Shown here: positions 1 through 5,206 of the stretch, in pieces | How positions within the stretch are numbered: position 1 is the first letter of the stretch | Layout: each line of letters begins with the position of its first letter | Source of the DNA: a virus | Virus record (IMG/VR): IMGVR_UViG_3300044993_000633 | Location: 1 to 21,769 of that record | Reading direction: 5' to 3' (one strand) | DNA length: 21,769 nt | Program-made: the position numbers and the translations under genes | Notes under the pieces: generated by a model | The model's input: only the letters and a program-made list of their open reading frames with translations | Databases searched by the model: none | What the model was told of the DNA's origin: nothing

Positions 1-22
1 TTAGTTATTTTTAATGAAAATA

Positions 23-290
23 TTAATTTTTTTCAAAGAAGATTCTGAATTGATGTTCAACAATCTCTTCTTTTGTTAATTTTTTATCATTTAAAAATCA
101 TTCTGTATTACCATTTGGTCATATTATAACAGGACCATCTTCTCGGTGACGTTTTCCGTTTAACCACCATTTTTTGTCTTTGTTTTCCCATTCAACAGCA
201 GGGCCATCTTCACGGTGAAGTTCTCCATTTAAATACCAAGGTTTAGCTCTATCTAAGTGAATAATTTTTTTATATATTTGAATATAGAAT
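23..290 (-). pseudogene. WLNG/HREDGPA-repeat protein remnant with two in-frame TGA
   Basis: Reading the minus strand gives a clear tandem-repeat protein: WYLNGELHREDGPAVEW, then WWLNGKRHREDGP, then a last unit ending in LTKEEIVEHQF. This repeat is common in large phages and giant viruses; its function is unknown. The frame is interrupted only by two TGA codons (positions 119-121 and 98-100), both where the repeat normally has Trp. No ATG/GTG start lies between the upstream in-frame stop and the first repeat, so it is most simply a broken gene. A second copy with the same kind of defect lies at 9853-10107. Confidence 0.6.
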
Positions 291-325
291 ATATCTGATT
301 AAATAATGCTTGTTAACTAAAATGT

Positions 326-399
326 TGGTGCCCCGTGAGAGAATCGAACTCCCAACTTTGCTTTACGAAAGCACTGCATTACCATTATGCAAACAGGGC
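326..399 (-). tRNA. tRNA-Thr(CGT)
   Basis: Complete cloverleaf with encoded CCA. The acceptor pairs GCCCTGT with ACGGGGC, the anticodon loop is TTCGTAA and the T-loop TTCGATT. One mismatch (27-43) is present in the anticodon stem. Confidence 0.92.
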
Positions 400-405
400 T
401 TAAGA

Positions 406-768
406 TTACTCTCTATGATTGTTGGAAGTATGCCATTGACCATAAAAGCAATGCATAAACTCATGCCCATACCATTCTGGCTCATATGATACTTTAGGAG
501 ACATTATATGAACAGTGCATGTATTGTCATTTGGGTTTGCTGGTATTAAAGCAAATGCTGCTAAATCGCGGTTATTAATCCCTGTTTTTTTAGCAGCCTC
601 GAGTAATTCTTTTCTACTATTATAAGTCACTATAGTAATGGTAACACGATTTTTTTCAAAAGATGGTTCACCGAAAGTATACCCATCAACGCCTTTTCTA
701 CTATTTACAGATGTATCATTACATGATGCAAGCAAAAATAACAAAACAATGAAAATAAATTTTTTCAT
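406..768 (-). CDS. Lipoprotein with HExxH zinc-protease-like motif
   Basis: A 120-residue protein with a lipoprotein signal peptide: KK, a hydrophobic stretch and lipobox LASC with the lipidated Cys at 16. It should therefore be anchored in a host membrane facing the periplasm. Near the C-terminus is HEFMH (102-106) followed by G110 and H113, resembling a zinc metallopeptidase site, with spacing one residue longer than the classic metzincin pattern. A strong Shine-Dalgarno AGGAGG precedes the ATG. It lies in the same region as the putative holin and endolysin, so a lysis or envelope role is possible but unproven. No specific family was recognised. Confidence 0.75.
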   Translation of the reverse strand: MKKFIFIVLLFLLASCNDTSVNSRKGVDGYTFGEPSFEKNRVTITIVTYNSRKELLEAAKKTGINNRDLAAFALIPANPNDNTCTVHIMSPKVSYEPEWYGHEFMHCFYGQWHTSNNHRE

Positions 769-839
769 AGTAGTAGTCCTCCTACTACTATTTAGCCTTT
801 TAAGATGTTTAGATTAAAACACTAAACTTTGATAACTTT

Positions 840-1067
840 TTAATTATTTTCAATAGAAGCAGTAGGTAATAAAGGTTCTATTCTTGTTGTTGCCTTTGCT
901 CGGAAAATTATTGCCAATATACCAAGAATCCCTAAAACTGCTTCTTCAATAAGACTTTGTTGAATCTCTGTAGGTATAACTCCTAACCCATTAAGAATAG
1001 CTAAAATTGATGTTATCAAACCTACCCAAATAGTCCTAGATAACCACCATGGTTTTGTATCTTTCAT
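840..1067 (-). CDS. Small two-helix membrane protein, putative holin
   Basis: A 75-residue protein beginning MKDTKPWWLSRTIW. The start at 1067 is chosen because GGGAGAA precedes it; the longer frame would run into the neighbouring tRNA-Leu. Two hydrophobic segments (about residues 12-30 and 38-58) are separated by a short loop, followed by a charged tail RAKATTRI. This layout resembles small holin-like proteins found near phage endolysins, and a GH19 endolysin lies upstream at 3391-4137. The holin role is inferred from size, topology and context only. Confidence 0.6.
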   Translation of the reverse strand: MKDTKPWWLSRTIWVGLITSILAILNGLGVIPTEIQQSLIEEAVLGILGILAIIFRAKATTRIEPLLPTASIENN

Positions 1068-1118
1068 AAAATTTCTCCCATTGCGTTTAACGCAATAGTA
1101 TTTATCATTAGAAACTAA

Positions 1119-1203
1119 TGGTGCCCCAGGCCGGACTCGAACCAGCACGCCTTTCGGCAAATCATTTTGAGTGATTCGTGGCTACCAATTACACCACTGG
1201 GGC
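1119..1203 (-). tRNA. tRNA-Leu(CAA)
   Basis: Class II tRNA with acceptor GCCCCAG/CTGGGGC, A73 and encoded CCA. The anticodon loop is CTCAAAA, the variable arm contains GCCGAAAGGC, and the T-loop is TTCGAGT. Confidence 0.93.
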
Positions 1204-1295
1204 ATTTATAGAGACCCGCGTATGCCCGGGCGATAGAAGTAGTGTTCTATCTTTTAGTGACGCGCCACTACACACGTCACCTGTTGTATCTCTTA
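1204..1295 (-). ncRNA. Structured RNA copy 1 with complementary hairpin loops
   Basis: About 92 nt, repeated at 2624-2715 with one difference. On the minus strand, an outer AGAGAU/GUCUCU stem encloses three hairpins. Hairpin 1 (stem GTGACG/CGTCAC) has GTAGTG in its loop. Hairpin 2 (GATAGAA/TTCTATC) has the six-base loop CACTAC, an exact complement of GTAGTG. Hairpin 3 is CCCG/CGGG. It has no T-loop and no CCA, so it is not a tRNA. It follows tRNA-Leu(TAG) in the transcript and is probably released by tRNA processing. Confidence 0.7.
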
Positions 1296-1360
1296 ATTAA
1301 AAAAACTCCATAATGTGTCTTGAAGTAATATTAAGGACTACATACCTTTTCTTTACAAAT

Positions 1361-1445
1361 TGGTGCGGGTAGAGGGATTCGAACCCCCACAGATTACTCT
1401 GCCAGTACCTAAAACTGGTGCGGCTACCAATTTCGCCATACCCGC
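1361..1445 (-). tRNA. tRNA-Leu(TAG)
   Basis: Class II tRNA with acceptor GCGGGTA/TACCCGC, A73 and CCA. Anticodon arm CCAGT-TTTAGGT-ACTGG; T-loop TTCGAAT. Confidence 0.94.
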
Positions 1446-1471
1446 AAAATCAGTTAATTATATATAAAAAC

Positions 1472-1547
1472 TGGTGTCCCCCCGAGGAATCGAACCCCGT
1501 CCTCTTGTTCTTCAGACAAGCGCGCACACCAGCTACGCCAGAGAGAC
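1472..1547 (-). tRNA. tRNA-Phe(GAA)
   Basis: Acceptor GTCTCTC pairs with GGGGGAC using G-U wobbles, followed by A73 and CCA. Anticodon arm CTTGT-CTGAAGA-ACAAG; T-loop TTCGATT. Confidence 0.93.
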
Positions 1548-1579
1548 GCTAAATTTAAGAGATAAAATAGGACTAATCT

Positions 1580-1623
1580 AAAGTGCATTATAGCACCACT
1601 GGCCACATGAGCTACGTGACCAC
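1580..1623 (-). pseudogene. tRNA 5'-half-like fragment, no T-arm
   Basis: The minus strand has a D-arm-like hairpin (GGTCAC/GTGGCC around GTAGCTCAT) and a second hairpin GTGC-TATAAT-GCAC, then no T-arm, acceptor 3' strand or CCA. It may be a decayed tRNA or a small structured RNA. Confidence 0.4.
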
Positions 1624-1634
1624 AATTTAATAAC

Positions 1635-1712
1635 TGGTGGACCTTTCGGATTCGAACCGATTACTTGACGAGTTTAAACTCGCCTGAGCTTTTCCAAAGC
1701 ATCCCAAGGCCC
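1635..1712 (-). tRNA. Aberrant tRNA with CCA; anticodon unclear
   Basis: The acceptor (GGGCCTT/AAGGTCC), T-arm (TCGG-TTCGAAT-CCGA), A73 and CCA are good. The middle is odd. A short D-like hairpin GCTTTGGAAAAGC is followed by a palindromic arm GGCGAG-TTTAAA-CTCGTC, which gives a six-base anticodon loop. Alternatively TTGGAAA is a Ser(GGA) anticodon loop in a tRNA without a D-arm, and the palindrome is a class II variable arm. The sequence alone does not decide between these. Confidence 0.5.
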
Positions 1713-1720
1713 ATTATAGG

Positions 1721-1766
1721 GTGGGGCACTACTACTAGTTTTTAAGACCATCCAAGGTCACCCCAT
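1721..1766 (-). pseudogene. Minimal tRNA-like fragment
   Basis: A short GGGGT/GCCCC stem encloses a D-arm-like hairpin GACC-TTGGAT-GGTC. There is no recognisable anticodon arm or T-arm. It may be a decayed tRNA or part of a larger structured RNA. Confidence 0.3.
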
Positions 1767-1778
1767 AATCTTATCATC

Positions 1779-1848
1779 TGACCGCGGATATTCCAACCTG
1801 CATCCGTCTTGTTAACAGCGGGAAGCTCTGCTTATTAAGCTACCCGTC
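1779..1848 (-). pseudogene. Degenerate tRNA-Asn(GTT)-like sequence
   Basis: The D-arm (GCTT/GAGC) and an Asn anticodon loop CTGTTAA are recognisable, but the anticodon stem has two A-C mismatches, the T-loop reads TTGGAAT, the acceptor does not pair and CCA is absent. An apparently intact tRNA-Asn(GTT) is at 6446-6536. Confidence 0.5.
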
Positions 1849-1860
1849 GTTTATAAGGTA

Positions 1861-1961
1861 GATAGAATGGACAACTCTCGGGCAGTCAACACCACCCCAC
1901 CATTGAGCTACCAGACCGAAAGGACCGGGTAGGAATCGAACCTACTGCCTCCCATTCTATC
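1861..1961 (-). other. tRNA 3' half placed before a 5' half (permuted-like)
   Basis: In transcript order, a perfect T-arm (GTAGG-TTCGATT-CCTAC) and acceptor 3' strand CCGGTCC come first. Four bases later follow GGTCTGG, TA and a D-arm-like segment GCTCAATGGTG. The ends form a perfect 10-bp stem (GATAGAATGG with CCATTCTATC), stacked on GGCAG/CTGCC. This is the geometry of circularly permuted tRNA genes, but the acceptor has a U-U mismatch, CCA is absent and no normal anticodon can be assigned. Two adjacent tRNA fragments are an alternative. Confidence 0.4.
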
Positions 1962-1969
1962 AAACTCGT

Positions 1970-2059
1970 CAGTCCCGGAGAGAAACTAACTCTCGCTATC
2001 AGTTAATCTAACTGTCATGCCTTATTAAGGGCACCGCTCTGTCATTGAGCGACGGAACT
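1970..2059 (-). tRNA. tRNA-Leu(TAA)-like, 8-base anticodon loop
   Basis: The acceptor AGTTCCG/CGGGACT, D-arm GCTC/GAGC, a class II variable arm (CAGTTA/TAACTG) and T-stem GAGAG/CTCTC all pair perfectly. The anticodon stem GTGCC/GGCAT closes an eight-base loop CTTAATAA. The T-loop is TTAGTTT, position 73 is G and no CCA is encoded. It may be an unusual or impaired tRNA-Leu. Confidence 0.55.
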
Positions 2060-2072
2060 AAAATTTAATAAC

Positions 2073-2148
2073 TGGTGGACCGGGGCGACACCTGATCGCG
2101 ATCCGAATTGCTCTGAGTTACAGAGTTCCTCTATAGATTGAGCGGCCC
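2073..2148 (-). tRNA. Aberrant tRNA-like gene with CCA
   Basis: The acceptor GGGCCGC/CCGGTCC (last pair mismatched), A73 and CCA frame a tRNA-sized sequence. The inner arms fit poorly. One hairpin is CTCT-GTAACTC-AGAG (formally anticodon AAC) and the T-arm position reads GCGA-TCAGGTG-TCGC with no TTCRA. The identity cannot be assigned. Confidence 0.4.
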
Positions 2149-2160
2149 ATAAACTGTTTA

Positions 2161-2250
2161 GTAGAACCCCGGCAGGATTCGAACCTGCGCTAGGAATGCC
2201 AGTAACTGGAAGGCTTGACCTGCTTGTCTCTTACATCTACAGAGTTCTAC
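2161..2250 (-). other. tRNA-like RNA with canonical T-arm and 11-bp terminal stem
   Basis: GTAGAACTCTG and CGGGGTTCTAC form an 11-bp terminal stem with G-U pairs, enclosing a canonical T-arm GCAGG-TTCGAAT-CCTGC. The rest (for example CCAG-TTA-CTGG) does not make a normal D-arm or anticodon arm, and there is no CCA. Confidence 0.45.
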
Positions 2251-2264
2251 TGAACCGTTAATGA

Positions 2265-2575
2265 CACAACCGTTAGTTACCTATTTCAAGGTCCGGGCAG
2301 ATATATTCCTATTCTAGAACATATCACTTGTTTGTCCCATCAATAGTAGCTAGTAGTTACTCTAGCCTCTATCTCACTTCTCACTGCATCTTTACAGATG
2401 GGTGATACGAGCTAAGACATTCATGTGTATGTCTTAGTACCGGTAGTCACTTAGTCCTACCCACACGGAAGCCGGCTTTCTTTCCGACTGACTTTACTGA
2501 AACCTTCCGTAACACATAAACGGAATAGTCGCAGTCTTCCTGTGTCAAACTTAAAAACCAACAATGTCAAAGAGC
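2265..2575 (-). ncRNA. Gene-free, hairpin-rich stretch, possible ~300-nt RNA
   Basis: No ORF or tRNA was found. The stretch directly follows the promoter whose -10 is at 2584-2589, so it should be the 5' part of that transcript. Visible hairpins on the minus strand include a 9-bp CTAAGACAT/ATGTCTTAG and weaker ones around GTAGGACTAAGTGACTAC. It may be an independent structured RNA or a leader. No known RNA family was recognised. Confidence 0.35.
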
Positions 2576-2583
2576 ATGTTTTC

Positions 2584-2612
2584 TATATAATAAAATTTTT
2601 TAGTATTGTCAA
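2584..2612 (-). promoter_or_regulatory. Host-type promoter TTGACA-17-TATATA
   Basis: On the minus strand GG-TTGACA, a 17-bp spacer and TATATA. Reads left into the structured stretch and tRNAs. Confidence 0.75.
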
Positions 2613-2623
2613 CCTATAATTTT

Positions 2624-2715
2624 ATTTATAGAGACCCGCGTATGCCCGGGCGATAGAAGTAGTGTTCTATCTTTTAGTGACACGCCACTACACACGTCAC
2701 CTGTTGTATCTCTTA
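2624..2715 (-). ncRNA. Structured RNA copy 2 with complementary hairpin loops
   Basis: Identical to 1204-1295 except position 2682 (A instead of G). In the minus-strand RNA this turns a C-G pair of hairpin 1 into U-G, which still pairs; in the opposite strand it would be an A-C mismatch. That fits a functional minus-strand RNA. The promoter at 2742-2770 would start transcription about 20 nt before it. Its 5' segment CTGTTGTATCTCTTA (plus-strand reading) is duplicated in tandem at 2701-2730. Confidence 0.75.
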
Positions 2716-2741
2716 ACTGTTGTATCTCTTAAGATGTTTTC

Positions 2742-2770
2742 TATATAGTAAAGTTTTTCGGTGTTGTCAA
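2742..2770 (-). promoter_or_regulatory. Host-type promoter TTGACA-17-TATATA
   Basis: GG-TTGACA, 17-bp spacer, TATATA on the minus strand. The expected start near 2735 lies just ahead of structured RNA copy 2, making it the likely dedicated promoter of that RNA. Confidence 0.8.
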
Positions 2771-2804
2771 CCTATAATTTCATTTTTTATTTTTTAATTA
2801 TTTT

Positions 2805-3010
2805 TGACTATAGTTGACACTTGTGTAATAATTAAACCTTGATAAATCAATAAACAATTGATTTCTTTGTTCAATTAAATAACACAAGTATAAACTTAAA
2901 ATTATCGGTCTTTATCTGATGTTTGACCGATATTAGCCAGGATTATTATTTCAATCAGTCCTGTACGAACACAAAACATTTCAAGAACAATGCTGTTCTT
3001 TACTCTTTAC
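2805..3010 (-). other. Gene-free stretch with several hairpins
   Basis: This stretch follows the promoter at 3018-3046. Minus-strand hairpins in order: AAGAACA/TGTTCTT, CAGGA/TCCTG with CTGAT in its loop, ATCGGTC/GACCGAT with ATCAG in its loop (complementary to the previous loop), then a long AT-rich hairpin closed by ACTTGTGT/ACACAAGT with an inner AAATCAAT/ATTGATTT stem. No ORF was found. Confidence 0.4.
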
Positions 3011-3017
3011 ATATTTA

Positions 3018-3046
3018 TATATAACAAACGAAATACTGATTGTCAA
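3018..3046 (-). promoter_or_regulatory. Host-type promoter TTGACA-17-TATATA
   Basis: GG-TTGACA, 17-bp spacer, TATATA on the minus strand, directly downstream of tRNA-Glu and reading into the hairpin-rich stretch. Confidence 0.75.
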
Positions 3047-3056
3047 CCTATATTTT

Positions 3057-3133
3057 TGGTAGCCCCGACGGGTTTCGAACCCGCTTCTCTGCCTTGAAAG
3101 GGCAGCGACCTTCGCCAAGAAGTCCCCGGGGCC
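3057..3133 (-). tRNA. tRNA-Glu(TTC)
   Basis: Acceptor GGCCCCG/CGGGGCT, A73, CCA. Anticodon arm CTGCC-CTTTCAA-GGCAG; T-loop TTCGAAA. Confidence 0.93.
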
Positions 3134-3192
3134 ATAAATTCAAGGTTTACTAATTTAAAAAGTAAAATTATCAAATGTAAATTTATAAAATT

Positions 3193-3267
3193 TGGTGGAA
3201 CCTGGGAGAATCGAACTCCCGACCTTTTGTCTGCCAGACAAATGCTCTCCCGCTGAGCTAAGGTCCC
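3193..3267 (-). tRNA. tRNA-Ala(GGC)
   Basis: Acceptor GGGACCT/AGGTTCC, A73, CCA. Anticodon arm TTTGT-CTGGCAG-ACAAA; D-loop AGCGGGA; T-loop TTCGATT. Confidence 0.94.
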
Positions 3268-3301
3268 ATTAACGTATTTCTTGAAATTTTTAAACAATTT
3301 T

Positions 3302-3390
3302 TGGCGGAAGCGGTGGGATTTGAACCCACGATACCTTTAAGGTATACCGGTTTTCGAGACCAGCGCAATCAACCTCTCTGCCACGCTTCC
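3302..3390 (-). tRNA. tRNA-Ser(CGA)
   Basis: Class II tRNA with G73 and CCA. Anticodon loop CTCGAAA, variable arm ATACCTTAAAGGTAT, T-loop TTCAAAT. Its 5' end abuts the endolysin stop codon with no gap. Confidence 0.94.
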
Positions 3391-4137
3391 TTATTGTTTT
3401 TTATTTTTATTTGGCCAATTTAAAACACCTAAAATATGAGCTATCGCCCTGTATTTTTTTTCTCTATCTTCAATACCTTTAAGCCCTTTGTTAATAGGTC
3501 TAGTTACTGCAATAGTATCACTATAATCATCAATTTTAGGTTGAACTCTATTTTTCCAAAACCATATTGCTACTTTAGCAGCAATTTCAGGATTTTCAAC
3601 TAATTCTGGCTTTTCTTCTAAAGGTAATCCTAAAGCTTTTCCTGCTTTACGATAATTATCTCTGCCGGTTAATTGTATAAACCCCCTGCCGCGATATTTA
3701 TAACCATCCCCCGGGTTTATGTTACCCAATTCCTTAGCTTTTTTAGGGTTGTGTTTAATATCATATTTGTTAAAATAATTTTTATCGCCCATTTCTTCCA
3801 TAAATTGAAAATCAAGAGTTTCATGGGCGCATTGAGCTAAAAATTGAGAAAGTTGTCTACCTTTCATTCCAGCTTGTCTAGCCTGTTTAACTAAAGACTT
3901 TCCAATGGGAGTATTTAAAACTTTTATCATTTTATTAACTTCATGTGGATCAGCCTTAATTTTATTATTTTTTGCTTCTAGTTCTCTAGCTATTTGATCC
4001 ATGCTTTTAATTTCGCCAGGGGTAAAAAACCCTTTATGGATTAAATTTCCGGTTGCAGCCAAAGTCAAAGCAGCAACACCTCCTTTAACCCATTTAGAAA
4101 AATCTTCATTAAGATAATCAAATTCATAACTTCTCAT
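3391..4137 (-). CDS. GH19 chitinase-type endolysin
   Basis: A 248-residue protein whose region from about 70 to 240 is a glycoside hydrolase 19 (lysozyme/chitinase) domain: AQCAHETLDF with the likely catalytic Glu at 106, a second acidic pair at 114-115, and the hallmark RGRGFIQLTGRDNY. It should cut peptidoglycan for host lysis. The N-terminus MRSYEFDYLNE followed by a weakly hydrophobic segment (18-32) is not needed for catalysis; it resembles the short capsid-targeting peptides of T4 internal proteins, or could aid export. TATAAATA ends just before the ATG, so expression is probably late. It lies inside the tRNA array. Confidence 0.88.
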   Translation of the reverse strand: MRSYEFDYLNEDFSKWVKGGVAALTLAATGNLIHKGFFTPGEIKSMDQIARELEAKNNKIKADPHEVNKMIKVLNTPIGKSLVKQARQAGMKGRQLSQFLAQCAHETLDFQFMEEMGDKNYFNKYDIKHNPKKAKELGNINPGDGYKYRGRGFIQLTGRDNYRKAGKALGLPLEEKPELVENPEIAAKVAIWFWKNRVQPKIDDYSDTIAVTRPINKGLKGIEDREKKYRAIAHILGVLNWPNKNKKQ

Positions 4138-4142
4138 ATAGT

Positions 4143-4150
4143 TATTTATA
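4143..4150 (-). promoter_or_regulatory. T4-type late promoter TATAAATA
   Basis: The minus strand reads TATAAATA a few bases before the endolysin ATG. A T4-type start site would leave almost no leader. Confidence 0.55.
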
Positions 4151-4167
4151 TAAAAAATTTTTAATAA

Positions 4168-4245
4168 TGGTCGGAAAGAGAGGATTCGAACCTCCGATCT
4201 CCTGCTCCCGAAGCAGGCGCTTTAGCCAGACTAAGCTACTTTCCG
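4168..4245 (-). tRNA. tRNA-Pro(CGG)
   Basis: Acceptor CGGAAAG/CTTTCCG with the bacterial-Pro C1-G72 pair, A73, CCA. Anticodon arm CCTGC-TTCGGGA-GCAGG; T-loop TTCGAAT. Confidence 0.94.
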
Positions 4246-4260
4246 TTAAAATTTATGAAT

Positions 4261-4339
4261 TGGTAGGGATAGCAGGATTCGAACCTGCGATCTCAAGTCC
4301 CCCAGACTTGCGCGTTAGGCCTGACTACGCTATATCCCT
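4261..4339 (-). tRNA. tRNA-Pro(GGG)
   Basis: Acceptor AGGGATA/TATCCCT, A73, CCA. Anticodon arm CAAGT-CTGGGGG-ACTTG; T-loop TTCGAAT. A1-U72 is unusual for a bacterial-type Pro tRNA. Confidence 0.92.
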
Positions 4340-4365
4340 TTATTCTAGAGCTATAAATTAATTTC

Positions 4366-4456
4366 TGGCGGAGTCGGTGGGATTCGAACCCACGGTACAC
4401 TATTAGCGTACAATACCTTTCCAGGGTATCACCATCGGCCTCTCGGTCACGACTCC
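4366..4456 (-). tRNA. tRNA-Ser(GGA)
   Basis: Class II tRNA with G73 and CCA; acceptor GGAGTCG/CGACTCC, anticodon arm ATACC-CTGGAAA-GGTAT, variable arm GTACGCTAATAGTGTAC, T-loop TTCGAAT. Confidence 0.94.
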
Positions 4457-4530
4457 AATCAAATATTCATTTAAATTAAAAAATAACCAACCTTTAATAT
4501 TATCTGAGGCCGGATAATAAAAAACAAAAC

Positions 4531-4605
4531 TGGTGGTCGATGTAGGTACTGCCCCTACCATCTCTCGCTTATCAGGCGAGTGCTTTACTTCTAAGCTAAT
4601 CGACC
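4531..4605 (-). tRNA. tRNA-Ile(GAT), altered elbow
   Basis: All stems pair: acceptor GGTCGAT/ATCGACC, D-stem GCTT/AAGC, anticodon arm CTCGC-CTGATAA-GCGAG, T-stem GTAGG/CCTAC; A73 and CCA. The T-loop is GGCAGTA instead of TTCRANY, and the D-loop AGAAGTA has A18-G19 in place of G18-G19. Position 55 is G, so the 18-55 contact would be A-G; 54-58 is G-G. Confidence 0.85.
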
Positions 4606-4615
4606 GAAAATATTA

Positions 4616-4690
4616 TGGTACCCGGTGACGGTTACGCTCCGCCTTTTTTACCATGTCAAAGTAATGTTCTAACTAGTGAACTAACCGGGC
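4616..4690 (-). tRNA. tRNA-Val(GAC), altered elbow
   Basis: Acceptor GCCCGGT/ACCGGGT, D-stem GTTC/GAAC, anticodon arm TTACT-TTGACAT-GGTAA, T-stem GGCGG/CCGTC, A73 and CCA. T-loop AGCGTAA (A54, G55, C56, U58); D-loop ACTAGTTA has A18-G19. Confidence 0.83.
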
Positions 4691-4699
4691 ATTTTAAAC

Positions 4700-4773
4700 T
4701 GGTGCGTAGCCTAGGAATTGAACCTAGCCCAAGAGAAATACTTCTCCTGCCTACTACAGCGGCACCGCTACGC
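4700..4773 (-). tRNA. tRNA-Tyr(GTA)-like with a four-base anticodon loop
   Basis: Acceptor GCGTAGC/GCTACGC, D-stem TGCC/GGCA and canonical T-arm CTAGG-TTCAATT-CCTAG with A73 and CCA are perfect. The anticodon stem GAGAA/TTCTC leaves only GTAT as loop (or a six-base AGTATT loop with one more pair). GTA would read Tyr codons, which no other tRNA here covers, but the loop is three bases short and the class II arm of bacterial tRNA-Tyr is missing. Confidence 0.6.
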
Positions 4774-4789
4774 ATAAAACACTTCAAAC

Positions 4790-4866
4790 TGGGGCGACTG
4801 ACGGGGAACGATCCCGTCCCTACGGTTTCACAGACCGTTATGCTCACCACTAACACCACAGCCGCC
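4790..4866 (-). tRNA. tRNA-His(GTG), altered T-loop
   Basis: Encodes the His-specific extra G-1 opposite C73: acceptor GCGGCTG/CAGTCGC, then C73 and CCA. Anticodon arm ACGGT-CTGTGAA-ACCGT; T-stem ACGGG/CCCGT. The T-loop is ATCGTTC: U55 and C56 are kept, as is GG in the D-loop, but 54-58 is A-U instead of U-A. Confidence 0.88.
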
Positions 4867-4885
4867 AAACTGTAGAATAAATTTC

Positions 4886-4960
4886 TGGCGAGAGTGACGG
4901 GATTCGAACCCGCGTTTCCATTCCACAAGCCAGTGTCCTATCCAATTAGACAAACGAAGA
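4886..4960 (-). pseudogene. tRNA with intact 3' half, broken 5' half
   Basis: T-arm CGGG-TTCGAAT-CCCG, acceptor strand CACTCTC, G73 and CCA are intact, and a D-arm GTC-TAATTGGATA-GGAC is visible, but no 5' acceptor strand pairs with CACTCTC and the anticodon stem around TTGTGGA does not close. It is the tRNA next to the start of the homing-type nuclease, so insertion damage is possible. Confidence 0.5.
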
Positions 4961-5206
4961 GAATAGATTTCCAAATTGTCTTTGTTTATCTCTCGGGGTA
5001 TTAAGACTAAGATGAACTATCTTAGACAAAAAATTAATTATATAATGCCTGGACTGCCTCACCTATAATAAACTTAGTATCAGATATATTCTAATGTAAA
5101 TCAATCAAAAAGATAAATAGTCGTGCGGTAATCATAGAAGTTGCGTTTCTTTGAAACCCAGTCTGGATTCCAGGCTATCCCGCATCATATTTATCTGGAT
5201 ACCAGT
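4961..5206. other. Intergenic stretch upstream of the nuclease gene
   Basis: Contains a 7-bp hairpin CTAAGAT/ATCTTAG near 5008-5026 and AT-rich sequence. No tRNA, convincing promoter or gene was found. The plus-strand nuclease frame is open from 5141, but the start is placed at 5207. Confidence 0.4.

Noticed and set aside
1204-1295. Structured RNA as a degenerate tRNA
   Set aside because: It lacks a TTCRA loop, acceptor CCA and a seven-base anticodon loop; the loop complementarity and duplication fit a separate RNA better.
2623-2630. TATAAATA as a late promoter
   Set aside because: It lies at the end of structured RNA copy 2 beside a host-type promoter and no late gene follows; likely chance in AT-rich sequence.
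2813-2840. Plus-strand promoter TTGACACTTG
   Set aside because: No -10 box at 16-18 bp and no plus-strand gene follows.
3043-3297. 84-aa ORF over tRNA-Glu and tRNA-Ala
   Set aside because: It is a reading of tRNA genes, with tRNA-derived residues such as FQGREAGSKPVGA; not a protein.
4167-4875. Plus-strand ORFs over the Pro, Ser, Val, Tyr and His tRNAs
   Set aside because: Residues such as GFEPPISCS and GIEPSPRE are T-loops read in translation; all are artefacts of tRNA genes.
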